Shown one piece after another: positions 14,355 to 26,800 of a stretch of 64,000 nt of DNA; positions within the stretch are counted from its first letter, which is position 1; each line of letters begins with the position of its first letter. Under the pieces are notes generated by a model that was not told the origin of the DNA, searched no databases, and was given only the letters and a program-made list of their open reading frames with translations. Position numbers and translations under genes: made by a program. Origin of the DNA: Ifrita kowaldi (Eukaryota; Chordata; Aves; Passeriformes; Cinclosomatidae); contig VZRS01010741.1 in the NCBI GenBank assembly GCA_013398055.1, forward strand, positions 1 through 64,000, given 5' to 3'.

Positions 14355-14540
14355 AAATATATACCAAGTATATATTCATATATAGATATAGATACTCTAT
14401 GGATGTATATATTCTATATATATATGCGTGTATATATATATATGTATAATATTTCCATATTTCTTCATGTAAACCAAATGCATATATATATATATATAAA
14501 GTTTATATATATACACACATCAATATATATCAAGTTAATA
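14355..14540. repeat. Long TA-rich microsatellite cluster
   Basis: About 185 bases dominated by TATATA blocks, separated by short unique spacers (for example TATATGCGTG and a 30-base non-repetitive segment near 14455-14480). The 73-codon frame at 14403-14624 (YIYMRVYIYMYN, IYIYIK) is the translation of this repeat. Confidence 0.9.
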
Positions 14541-16923
14541 TCTTTCTGCTTTTACAAGCATGTTTCTATGATACAAGATAGGCAGATGATAAGGATTGAC
14601 AATGTGTGTTTCTTTCCACAGTAGAATGTATCTATATATTTATATGACTAAAAGAGTATGAAGAAAATATTGACATAGCCCAAGGGTATTATGGAGAAAA
14701 ACACAAGATTTCACATTCTTTAAAACATTTCATGTTTAAAGCTGAAATAAAAAACTATTTCATTTTAGCTGACAAAACAGTCACTTTAATATTCAAATAA
14801 TTCAGATTTTGGATTCTTTCTTCATGTTTTTCTCTGACTGGAACAATCATAATCATTTTCTATAATGAACGGTTAGAAGTCAGGATAAATTACAATATAT
14901 GGTAATGCAAATGGTCACATGTTTTGTGAACGAGACGGGATCCTCCTCAGAATTTCAGTCTTTCTCATTCTCTCCTTTTGCTGGTTTATTTTGCACAAAC
15001 TTGAATGTTCTAATGCTCTTCACCTGGTTTTATAAACCTAATCATCTCATGTTTGTAAGTCTATGACCATCAAAATCCCATCTGCATTCCTATTCTTTCC
15101 AAAACCTAAGGCCTTCTTATCAGAGCTTGTCTATTTTCCAAAAAGTTTGCAATATAGTGGAGGAGGTTTTGCTTCCCACAGAGATTCCTAGCATCCTTTC
15201 TGAGCTCCTTAATCTGTGCCTTTTGACTTAGAAGTGTTGCTCAGGTATTCAAATCCCTGTAGAAGGGGTTATTTGCATCAGTGATTACTTTTCAAAAGAG
15301 ATTCAATATTGGTCCCTAAAATCATGTTACAACTTAGACCTTTTTGGAAGGAAAGGAGTCAAAAAATCTCACAGCATTTGGTCACTGCCCAGAGAAAAAT
15401 CATTAAAAATTCAGCATTGAGCTAAGATCAAACTCTCTACAATGCTCATGAACAGATAGTCTTTCATACAACAGGCAGCTTAGGAAGAAGCATGAATACT
15501 TTGAAATGCTGTCAAATCATTTACATATTTCAGCCTGGCACTGAATTCCGCAGAATAAGAATTATATTTCATTAGGTATCATATCCAAGTTCTAGATTTA
15601 TGACTCAGGTGACTGTTTGAGGAGATAAGTTACCTGAGTTACTGTTAGTGAGAGACAGGCACTCCTTATTAAAATTAACACCTTCCCAAAGGATTCAGAA
15701 GTACAAGGAATGTACAGATATGCATAGAATGTTTCCAAATAGTGCCTCGAGACAAAATGAGTCAATACTCTAGGGATCATCATGCACAAACACTCTGGAT
15801 TTAAAATATAGATTAATTTTTAACATAGCCTCCAAAAATTACTTTTGTGCTAAAGACAGTCAATTTAAAGTAATGTGCAAATGTCAGTTATGATACTGTG
15901 AAGAAACCAAATGAAACAGGTATTAGACTAGTGTATAAAAATACAAGATATTCCGGCTCTAAAATGAAGTATTTAAATAGATATTTAATCAGGGCAGTTA
16001 ACCAGTAATGACACCAATTAATCAAGAAGTGGAAGCACATTCACCTTGTAACCCCTCCCCCACACCAAACCCATTACATTTTGAAAGAGATTGATTGTGT
16101 TTATTAAAAAAGTCAACAGTGTAATTCAATTATTATAAGACAATGTCAAACAGCTTGTAAATTCCATGAGCACCAGAACTATGGCCCTTTCTCAGACAAA
16201 AGTCTTGTACGGTTTGTAGACATTTTACTGTATAAGGAGTATGGGATTGGGCACTACATGAAAAGTAGGAGCTACTTATTAGGGTAGAAAGAGAAAGAAA
16301 AACAATAATTTTTCCCCCAAAGAAAACAGAAAAGTTTTGGTCTCAAATTGTCTTTTTCATGTATTCTAAAAAACAGACCACACAAAACTTAAACTTCTGT
16401 ACTTGCCGAGACAGTTCTCATCCTGAGGCTCATTTTTATACAGATAACCAAAAGTAGTTTTACAACAAGGCAAGATCAACTTTTCTGAGCCAAATATGTT
16501 ATGAGACGGAGAAAGCTGGAATTTAAAAAAAACAAAGTTTACTTATGCGTCAGTTAAGAAAATAGACATATCTATAAAATAATACAGTAGCACCAGGTGT
16601 CTCTGACAGAAAATATGAAGCTATGTTAGTGGTAAGCATAATTTTTAAATTTCAGTTTATTGCTCCAGTTGGCTGATATTATTTAATAATTCTTTTTCTC
16701 CTCTATACAAGTTAATTAAATCAGGATTACATACTTATTTGCACATATTTTTCTTTGTTACAAAAATACTGTGATGACTGCTTAGCTCCTTCCTCAGTGC
16801 TTAAAATTTTTTTCTATCCACTTATAATCACAGTGTAGTCCTGTGACACCAGCAAGAACAAGTAACACAAAGACTCATGCAGGATTCTGACAGATAGAAG
16901 TATTCAGGACCAGACAAGAAAGA
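14541..16923. other. Unique non-coding stretch
   Basis: No gene or mobile element recognised. This is the unique left flank of the duplicated block that starts at 16924. Confidence 0.55.
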
Positions 16924-17231
16924 GAAAACAGTCAGATAACATGGGCTTGACATACTGGTATGAGAAAATCTGAGGACAAAAGAAGGACTGAATTATTGTC
17001 TTCTCTCTTTAGAAACTTTCTGTAATGCTTAATAGCTTGTAGCATTATAGTCACAGAGATACCTGATTAGCAATGCCTTTAGAAAGAGGAAGCAGGTAAG
17101 CAACCAATATTTACAGCAAAAGTGAAGATCTGCATGTTTCATGAGACGATTATTGGCTTGAATCTAAACTGTATTTAGCACCCTGAAAAAATCCCATTAA
17201 TTTCATCATTGCTAAGCAATTAATGAAGAAG

Positions 17232-17835
17232 AAAGCCAAGGGGCTAATTGTGACCTGGGGTGCTTCACACATGGCATCATCAGCCAGTCAAGGGAGGTGA
17301 CTGTCCCACTCTGCCCCGTACTGGTGTGGCTTCACCTCAAGTGCCATGTGCAGTTCTGTGTGACAATGTAAGAAGGACAGCAAAGTGTGTCCAGAGGAGG
17401 GCAAACAAGATGTGAAAGGTCTCCAGGGCAAAAGTTATGAGAATCAGCTGGTTCGTTCATCTTGGAGAAGAAAAGTCTGAAGGATGACCTTATAGCAGCC
17501 TACAACTTGCTGTAGGGGCACAGCAGAGCAGGAGGGGCTGATCTCCTCTCTGGTGATCAGTGACAGGACACAAGCAAACGGAATGAAGCTGCATCAGGGA
17601 AAGTTCAAATCAGACATGAGGAAAAGGTTCTCCACTGACAGAGGGGATTGGTCTCTGGAACAGGCCTCTCAGGGAAGTGGTCATGGCACCAAATCTGTTG
17701 GAGTTCAAGGAACACCTGGATGATTCTCTTAGTCATATGACTTAATTTTAGGTAGTCCTGCAAGGAGCAGAGAGTTGGACACAATGATCCTCATGGGTCC
17801 CTTCCACCTTGAGATATTTTACAATTCTATGACTT
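17232..17835 (+). mobile_element. CR1 LINE fragment, sense, strongly decayed
   Basis: Shows the CR1 ORF2 C-terminal region and 3' UTR in order: a GGGGTGCTTCACACATGGCAT segment, GGTGTGGCTTCACCTC, the VQRRA-like region GTCCAGAGGAGGGCAAAC, a TTGGAGAAGAAAAGTCTGAAGG segment (normally LEKRRLRGDL), GGAACAGGCCTCTCAGGGAA (normally NRLPRE), then GTTGGACACAATGATCC and GGGTCCCTTCCACCTT, ending in TTCTATGACTT. Stop codons and frameshifts interrupt every frame, so nothing is coded. 5'-truncated. Confidence 0.9.
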
Positions 17836-18550
17836 GACTTTGAACAATTTTGGATTCTAATTTTCCCTGGGAACAAAAGCTTTTTCCTAGTCCACCTAGC
17901 TGAAGAGGTGCTATTGCACACCACAAAAAAATTGTTTTGGTAATAATTGATAATAATTTTTAATTGATAATTAAGGATGCAGAAGGAGCCCTTTGAATAC
18001 AGTCTGACACAGAGTGCACTCTAAAAACTGCCTCAGAAAAAAATTTAGGAGAGACACTGAGCAGGCTGAATGGCTCTTTCAACCCTTAAAACAACTGGAC
18101 TGCTGCTAAATTTAAGATCATTTGAAGTCTAATAGCTCTTGGCAAGAAGTTTGACATATTCTTCAGCAATTACAGTAATTTAATTGTACTTATCTTACAG
18201 TATTAAAGTGTACTAGGCAATTTCCTGTAATAAGCTTGATTAAGATACCTCTCATGCATCTACCGTCAGAGTTTTAAGTCTGCTTTAGAAGATGAATCAT
18301 GCCCCATACAGCCTGTTTCTTTCCATTGCCTGTAAAGAGCGTCTAGATGATTAGCTCATGGGTAAAAGACTACTTTATAGAGAGATACACTTGACCAATT
18401 GAAGATTATTCTTCATGTCTACAATACGTGTTTGTACAAGAATGATTCTCAGACTTTGCCTTTTTCCTATGTAAGAAAAATCAGTGTTATGTTGCAATAT
18501 GATTCCCCGAAATAAGAACTTCCCTATTTAAAAATACACCACTTCAAGTC

Positions 18551-18756
18551 CCAGAATCATAAGGTATAAAAGCAGTTTCAAGCCACAAAAAAAACCAACA
18601 AAGTTGGGTTGTGAGTCACACTTCAAGGGATGGTGACTCCACCACTTTCCTGGCATGTCTCTTCCAATTGTTTACAACACTTTCTGTAAAGAAATTTTTC
18701 TAATACCTAATCTAAACATCCCCTGGTGAACCTGAGGCCATTTTCTCTCACCCTTT
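18551..18756 (-). mobile_element. CR1 LINE fragment, antisense, cut at N
   Basis: The 3' portion of an antisense CR1: CCAGAATCATAAGG at the left (tail end), then TCTAATACCTAATCTAAACAT and CCTGAGGCCATTTTCTC. It stops abruptly at the N at 18757, whereas the same element in the second copy runs on for about 250 further bases. The truncation is therefore made by the assembly. Confidence 0.9.
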
Positions 18757-18757
18757 N
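18757..18757. other. Single-base assembly gap (N)
   Basis: The only ambiguous base I noticed in the window. It lies exactly between the end of copy 1 and the start of copy 2 of the 1,833-bp segment. A lone N is a placeholder used by some scaffolding or gap-filling steps when adjoining contigs overlap or the gap size is estimated as zero or negative. Confidence 0.98.
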
Positions 18758-20590
18758 GAAAACAGTCAGATAACATGGGCTTGACATACTGGTATGAGAA
18801 AATCTGAGGACAAAAGAAGGACTGAATTATTGTCTTCTCTCTTTAGAAACTTTCTGTAATGCTTAATAGCTTGTAGCATTATAGTCACAGAGATACCTGA
18901 TTAGCAATGCCTTTAGAAAGAGGAAGCAGGTAAGCAACCAATATTTACAGCAAAAGTGAAGATCTGCATGTTTCATGAGACGATTATTGGCTTGAATCTA
19001 AACTGTATTTAGCACCCTGAAAAAATCCCATTAATTTCATCATTGCTAAGCAATTAATGAAGAAGAAAGCCAAGGGGCTAATTGTGACCTGGGGTGCTTC
19101 ACACATGGCATCATCAGCCAGTCAAGGGAGGTGACTGTCCCACTCTGCCCCGTACTGGTGTGGCTTCACCTCAAGTGCCATGTGCAGTTCTGTGTGACAA
19201 TGTAAGAAGGACAGCAAAGTGTGTCCAGAGGAGGGCAAACAAGATGTGAAAGGTCTCCAGGGCAAAAGTTATGAGAATCAGCTGGTTCGTTCATCTTGGA
19301 GAAGAAAAGTCTGAAGGATGACCTTATAGCAGCCTACAACTTGCTGTAGGGGCACAGCAGAGCAGGAGGGGCTGATCTCCTCTCTGGTGATCAGTGACAG
19401 GACACAAGCAAACGGAATGAAGCTGCATCAGGGAAAGTTCAAATCAGACATGAGGAAAAGGTTCTCCACTGACAGAGGGGATTGGTCTCTGGAACAGGCC
19501 TCTCAGGGAAGTGGTCATGGCACCAAATCTGTTGGAGTTCAAGGAACACCTGGATGATTCTCTTAGTCATATGACTTAATTTTAGGTAGTCCTGCAAGGA
19601 GCAGAGAGTTGGACACAATGATCCTCATGGGTCCCTTCCACCTTGAGATATTTTACAATTCTATGACTTGACTTTGAACAATTTTGGATTCTAATTTTCC
19701 CTGGGAACAAAAGCTTTTTCCTAGTCCACCTAGCTGAAGAGGTGCTATTGCACACCACAAAAAAATTGTTTTGGTAATAATTGATAATAATTTTTAATTG
19801 ATAATTAAGGATGCAGAAGGAGCCCTTTGAATACAGTCTGACACAGAGTGCACTCTAAAAACTGCCTCAGAAAAAAATTTAGGAGAGACACTGAGCAGGC
19901 TGAATGGCTCTTTCAACCCTTAAAACAACTGGACTGCTGCTAAATTTAAGATCATTTGAAGTCTAATAGCTCTTGGCAAGAAGTTTGACATATTCTTCAG
20001 CAATTACAGTAATTTAATTGTACTTATCTTACAGTATTAAAGTGTACTAGGCAATTTCCTGTAATAAGCTTGATTAAGATACCTCTCATGCATCTACCGT
20101 CAGAGTTTTAAGTCTGCTTTAGAAGATGAATCATGCCCCATACAGCCTGTTTCTTTCCATTGCCTGTAAAGAGCGTCTAGATGATTAGCTCATGGGTAAA
20201 AGACTACTTTATAGAGAGATACACTTGACCAATTGAAGATTATTCTTCATGTCTACAATACGTGTTTGTACAAGAATGATTCTCAGACTTTGCCTTTTTC
20301 CTATGTAAGAAAAATCAGTGTTATGTTGCAATATGATTCCCCGAAATAAGAACTTCCCTATTTAAAAATACACCACTTCAAGTCCCAGAATCATAAGGTA
20401 TAAAAGCAGTTTCAAGCCACAAAAAAAACCAACAAAGTTGGGTTGTGAGTCACACTTCAAGGGATGGTGACTCCACCACTTTCCTGGCATGTCTCTTCCA
20501 ATTGTTTACAACACTTTCTGTAAAGAAATTTTTCTAATACCTAATCTAAACATCCCCTGGTGAACCTGAGGCCATTTTCTCTCACCCTTT
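18758..20590 (+). repeat. Duplicated 1,833-bp segment, copy 2 (starts at N)
   Basis: Apparent exact repeat of 16924-18756. It begins immediately after the N and continues on its right into unique sequence, which completes the antisense CR1. Removing 18757-20590 would leave one continuous sequence with an uninterrupted CR1. Confidence 0.95.
19066..19669 (+). mobile_element. CR1 LINE fragment, sense (duplicate of 17232-17835)
   Basis: Same element as in copy 1, shifted by 1,834 bases and apparently identical. Probably the same genomic insertion represented twice, so it should not be counted as an independent insertion. Confidence 0.9.
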
Positions 20591-20840
20591 CACTTGTTAC
20601 TTGGGAAAGAGATTGATACCCACCTCACTACAATTTTTTTTCAGGAGACCAGTGAAGTCTCCCCTCAGGCTTCTTTCCTCTAGGCTAAAAATTGCCAGCA
20701 CCTTCATTGCTCCTCATAAAACTTGTGCTGCAGCTCTTTCACCAAATTTATTGCCCTTCTCTGGATTCCCTCCAGCACTTCAATGTCTTTCTTCTAGTGA
20801 GGGGTGCAAAACTGAACATAGTACTTGAGATGTGGAAAGT
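20385..20840 (-). mobile_element. CR1 LINE fragment, antisense, full visible extent
   Basis: Complete version of the element cut at 18756. Reading left to right it gives the reverse complement of CR1: the tail, TAATCTAAACATCCCCTGG, CACTTGTTACTTGGGAAAGAG, GTCTCCCCTCAGGCTTC (antisense of the RRLRGDL region), TTGCCCTTCTCTGGATTCC, CTCCAGCACTTCAATGTC and a GTGAGGGGTGCAAAACTGAA segment. The plus-strand 75-codon frame 20601-20828 is simply antisense to this degraded ORF2 and not a gene. The right boundary is approximate because similarity fades. Confidence 0.9.
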
Positions 20841-23800
20841 CAATTTCTAACTACTTTAATTATCACCTGAACCACAGCAAAGTTCCAGTCTTGACAACAC
20901 CAAGGATAATATTTCTCTTTACAAAACCATCTATCCAGAAAGCACAATAAATACAAATTTATATGTTGTTTTTACAAATGCCTTTCTCTGCCTATCAAAA
21001 GAAGTTATAGGCTAGAGTCTCAATGGTAAGCAGAATCTCTTTGTTGAGATCATCCTTGAATTTTTTGTTGATGCTATTTTTAGTTCTCTGAGCTGCAAAT
21101 CATTAGACAACCTTATCTAGAAATGTCCAGGCTCTTTGTTGTTAAGGTTCTACAATCTTAAGGTGCTCTTTTTTCACTGACTTAGACTGAATGAAAAAGA
21201 TGTGTACTGAACTCTTGAAAAACATTTCCTGTATTAAACCAGCCATGAGTACAGGAAGCAGATTTTTATTAAGGTTCTCTCAAGTTTTAATATCCTTGAG
21301 ACTGAGGTGAAACTTGACCTTATCAAAGGTCAGTTTCCTGTCCATCAACTCATGGAGTTACATGGATATTCCTGAAATTCTATTTCTTGTGTTTCTCACA
21401 TTGTTATCCATTTTATCGGTTTTCTAAGTGTTGTGGTTTTGTTTCAAATTTTCTTTCCGGAGGGATAGTCCTTTGACAAAAGTGTTGATATCCTTAATAT
21501 GTGGAATGAGGATAAATGAGTGAGGCAAAGGCTGGGTTTGGTCACTATACCATTTGTACTTTACATTTGTGATGACAAATGCTGAACCACTGAAAAGCTA
21601 GAAACATGAATGGTTGCTATTAGAGATATGTAGCATATTCGGCAAAGTGACAGAAAATAATTGATAGGCATTTTTGAGCAGCAATTCAAGAGCTGATATG
21701 GTTCATAAATACCCACGTCAAATGGCATTGATCTAGTTAGTAATGCTAGTTGCTTTCGTTGGATGTTTAACAGACATGGCACAATTTTTCTTTGAAAATA
21801 GTTCAGTCTTCTCTGGAAATAAAATGACGATCTGTAAAAGCCCTGAAATTCTTGTGCCTCATCTGCTCCTGGATTATTCTGTTCTAGCATGAAACTGACA
21901 GAAAATCATGGTATATTGATCTTAAAAAAAACAGATGTATTTAGAAAGGCCAGAAGTTATTTGCAAGTGAGTTTTGTAATTCCTTGGTTCAGAAAAGATA
22001 AAAAAGACATGAAAATTTGGGTCAGAATTATTATTTTATAACAAAAATGTAGGATACTGGCATTATGTGATAATTTAATTGTTTCTATAAGGCATGTTCT
22101 GGTTTCACCATGAAAGTTTAAAATGGGAAATTTTCTATTAAACTATACCTGATACCTCACACTGGCAGTTAATGTTGCAGTCCAGTACACACAAAGTAGT
22201 GAATTTTGTGATTCAAACAGTTTTGGTGGAGAAGAAGAAGATGTGTATCTCTACATCTTACATCCATTTCTAAAGAACATACTGACCAGAAATCGTTTGT
22301 CAAAAATGCATTAAAAGCACATTCCAGGAGATGAAAATTGAGCAGAGTATGCAAAGAAAATAAAACATTAGATCAAGCCTTCTCACTTTTTGACCCACCT
22401 TTCATTCCTGCCTAGTGTAAACAAAACTTGATGTAGGTCAAAACATTGAAAATCCCGTTCTGAGTAAGCTTCACTTGGGTAAACAGGATGCCTGCCTTGA
22501 ATACTTCTGTTATTTTTCCCTCACATAGTATACTCTCTCAACATGTAAATATACATGCTTATTTTTTATAAAACTGATATGGATGTATTTATTTCAGCTA
22601 AATAATGTTCTGGTATTATTCGAATACTCAGGATCTTCAAGGTAGTAGTAATATGAACCATTTTTCTCACCCTTATTATTGTAAAAATGGCTTTTCTAGT
22701 CATTCTTGCCCTTTCACAATGTGAGCAAAGCTGAGACTAGATTCTAGCAGCAGATGTTTCAGCTCCTTTATAGTGCCAGGTAACATAAAAATCTCTGTGC
22801 ACAAATATGTCAAACATTGCTGTTTTCAATAATATAATGGGAAAAAAAGAACAAAGAGTCTCCAGTGAACTTGTATATGCATAAGCCAATTTTCAGAAGT
22901 GCTAGTCCTAAGAATTGCAGTTTGACAGACCTACTTATCTGAATGAAGTAAATATTTATTTATCACAGATAAATTGTGAATGCGTGATTCCTGACAATGG
23001 ATGTGCTACAGTTCGAAAACAATTTCCCACAGGATACTTTCCACTGCATTCAGACTAATAAGCTTCTTCACAGAAATGCTTCTTTCTACCTGTGGCAGTA
23101 GAAAAGAAGATGGTAAAAATAGAGCTTGCACTGTATTTGGAAAGTACTATTTGTGACTACATTACAAGACCATCTTTAATTCACATATCTATGACACAGA
23201 TACATGAGATTTGAAAGATGTTACTGAAGTCAATTAATTTAAAGCAATTTTAATTAAAATTTGATTGGTTATGGTAGGCAAGTGGGAAGTCAATTTTTCA
23301 TCTCCATGATTTTTCCTCAGAGACTACAGCAATTCTACTATACATCATTATAACTTTGAACATCACTGCTCTTTGATAAGATCAAACAGAATGATATAGA
23401 ATAAAACAGAACACTGAGATGCAATGTGGCTCAATAAACCAGCAAATTTTTTATACAATTTTCAAATTATTTTAAAAGTGAATGGGAAAACTTATTTGGA
23501 AAGCTATCAACCAGTGCTTCAAGTGTTTGTTTTTTACAGCATTGACATATTATTCAAAGACATCAACTTTTTTTGTGTGTATAGACAACAAATTAAATGC
23601 TAAATATTTTTTCTAAGATTTCATAGAACTATAGAAGTAGTTTTTACCTTAGCAGATGAGTGTTTTGTAAGGTACTACCTGAATGTAAAGCATGAAAGCT
23701 ACTCTGGTAATAGTTTAAATCAATAATTGGTACTGAGACAATATTTGAAGTTCATCTCACCAAATCTTGGACAATTAATTAACTGGCATACCTTTCTTTA

Positions 23801-26800
23801 GTGACTCTAGAGAGACCTGGACCTTTTGAATTCTTCTGAATGTCAAGCAGAAAGCCCTGACCATCCTCACCAGCAAGGCTGGCACTGCCTTAAGCAGGTT
23901 GGAATGGAGAGCTCCTGAGGTTCTTCTAAAATGAACAATTCCATGATTCTGATTAAAGACTGATAGTCCAAACAACATCACGTGAGGTTCCTTTTTACAC
24001 ATTGGTATTTATTATGTTTCTGCTTAGATTTTTCACCCTGAAGATGGTCCTGTTGCACCACAGCCACATACATGAACATCAGTATGAAAGGAAGGTCCTT
24101 TAAAACCGGTGTTATTACAGCAACACACCAGTAAGTATATTAGAAACAAACACTGAGAGTAGAATGGGATCTGTTTGAGGTGAAACAGCTTTTAAACCAT
24201 CACATACTTGGACCATATTGAAAATTATTGTAAACAGAGGCTTTGAGTGCTTTTTTCTCATCTACATATTGCACAGTTGTAATTGCCTTTTATTTGGAGA
24301 AGTTTTGTTCCTTAGATCCTGAAAACAAGGTAAATATCCTAGAGATTGTTTATGAAACAATCAGAAAGGCCTAAAAAAATGCAGTTCAATGCTTAGTGAT
24401 ATGATAATCTGGTTTTAACAAATGTGCAGCTATTTTGATGCAACCTAAAACATGTATCACTCTGGTTCTCAGAAGACACATTAAAATCTTATAATGTCTG
24501 TTTAAATGAATGCCTGCGTACAAAACAGTGTGGTGCACCGTGTGACAAATTTTTTCCCTGCTGGGCAATAATTCATTGTGTCTATTTGTTTTAAACAACT
24601 ACCTCTGAAGGAAATGAGTGATAAACAATTTATGTGAAGGGGACCTGATAGCTATCACGGTCCTCTGGAAAATATGCTTTAATCACAGGTTTGTTTAACA
24701 GTTGCAGTTTATAAGTTCATAAAATGAAAGCAAAGTATTCTAAAACAGAATAAAATGCCGTTATACAAACCCATTATTCTTAAATTCTTCCACTGCGATT
24801 CATATCATATTCATATTCACATTCAGTTAACTTTCAAATATTACAATGTGATACCAGATTTTAACCGGTTTAGACCCACACAGAAATATTTTTTTTTCAA
24901 AAGGTTTTTAACATGGAAAATAACATCATTTTACGTATCTGTTTTTTCTTCAACATATTACCCATTATTTGTAATAATTCAGCCATTGTCTTAGTTTCCA
25001 GCTACAGAGGTTTTTTATGTCAGCATATCATGCACTTTATATTATTACACATTATGAAGTTACCGTATTAAGCATTAACTTTGAAGTGTGTTTCCTCTAT
25101 CTATGGCCTCCTTTCTGCTTTAGCAAAGCAGAAACACTGAAGGTACTCTGTATCATAGGCACTCTAAAGAAGTTTGAAGCACAGGAGAGGACCCTCCCCA
25201 AAGCTGCATGAGGCAGTATGGATTGGAGGTTCGCTATGGTTAATGATAGAGGAATATTCAGAAAATTCCAAAATGTTTATTTCTTGGCATCTGAAAATTT
25301 TCCAAATTTCTCCCCAAAATTACAGCATAAGTTTAGGAGAAAAAGCTTTCTTTTCCCGTCTTCGCAGAGAACTACACATTCAAACTGTGCCAGAGGGAAA
25401 CATAACAAATCTCTGGGTTTTTCCAGAGTTCCATTTCCCCCCAAACCTATCTCACACACAGCTGCTTTCCCAATTGTCACAGTGAGACTCTCAGATTGCT
25501 TCTCACTCAATCCTTCCCTGACAGAGCAAACACTTAAAATCAGTCTTCTTGCCAAAAGACAGAGAAGAAAAAAACCCCATACTTTTTTCTTTTAAAGGAT
25601 GATGGAGAGAAGTTATCTATGAAGAAATGAATTAAAATATCTCAAAAATAAAGAAAATTAAAATAATAACTTATGTCTAACCCCTTCAATATCAGTCATG
25701 TCACAAGTCATGAATGCCATCAGTGCCACAAATCATTAAGACACACTTATTTGTACTTGATTTTTATGGCTGACTGCATTGATAACAGTTGTGTTCAGCA
25801 CTGGTTAGCTGAAATGCTGTATGCTGGTGAAAGCAGAACTGTTCGCTAGAAGGCCATCAGTCCATTGAGCAGATTGTGGTTACTACTTTTAAATAACTTG
25901 CTTTCTGAAACTCCTATTCTCCACTTCCTCCGGATTTTTAAACAAATAAACAAGTAAATGCTGTCTCTGAATTTTATACTGTCACACACAGGACTATCAA
26001 GAAGATGAGACAGAGCAGAGGATGACTATAGTGAATATTTTACAGGTGTTACAGAAATGAGAGTCTATCATGCCAGTTCATTTAAGCTCCATTTATGCTC
26101 AAAGTACTTACCAAGAAACTAAAAGTGAACAAGCCCTGCAGGGCCTATTCAAAAGCATTAGCAATAAACCAGCCCCCACTGTGTCACTTAAAAGTTACAA
26201 GTTCTAATTTCATGTGGGAGTTATCTGGAAAGTTTGTCTCTACTATGATTATATCAGGCTGATTTTATTCCCCTTGTCATACAAAGTCTCCATTTCTTTT
26301 CATGCATAATTGGCATACATCGTGGGTCTGTCTCTAATCTGCACAATTATCTACCTACACTGCTTTTCAATTAAAGGATCACAGTGCACATGGCGATAGC
26401 ACATTCTTGAAAGGCCACAGTCTCTATATGCAAGCTAAGAGTTTTGCTATCAGAAAAAGGGTATGCACTGGTTTTTACCTGACATTTTGCCTTTGGTGTA
26501 GCTCAGCATGTACAAGAAATATGAAAAGCAATCCTCACTCTCTTTCACTGACAAATATTTAACAGAACAGCAGGGCCTGAAATTGTTGGTGGCCTTGGCT
26601 CTGAATTGAAATGTCAGTAGCAGCACTATAATGCAGCGTCTATCTGTTCACACACTTCAGAGAATGAAATCTCAGTGCAATCCTTATAGCAAGACACTTT
26701 AACATTTACCAGTGCACACATGGACACAGCAAAGAAACAAATGGCAAAAAAATATTTGAATTATTGCAAGAGGTTTTGTGATATATTATGAGCTACATTT

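Larger units (their letters stand above)
16924..18756 (+). repeat. Duplicated 1,833-bp segment, copy 1 (ends at N)
   Basis: This segment reappears at a constant offset of 1,834 bases, starting right after a single N at 18757. I compared anchor points across the unit (near 16924, 17161, 17401, 17761, 18001, 18421, 18601 and 18751) and found no substitution or indel. Copy 1 continues into unique sequence on its left but ends at the N on its right, within an antisense CR1. This is the pattern of an unmerged contig overlap rather than a biological tandem duplication. Confidence 0.95.

Noticed and set aside
17945..17971. Repeated AATTGATAAT motif (also in the duplicate at 19779-19805)
   Set aside because: AT-rich and low in information; its repetition across copies is due to the assembly duplication.
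16924..20590. Biological tandem duplication or satellite expansion
   Set aside because: Exact identity, exact unit edges at a single N, and unique flanks only on outer sides fit an assembly overlap far better.
20601..20828. 75-codon plus-strand open frame spanning the end of duplicate copy 2
   Set aside because: It is the reverse complement of a degraded antisense CR1 coding region.
21561..21890. 109-codon minus-strand open frame
   Set aside because: No motif, signal or membrane pattern, and no neighbouring coding evidence.
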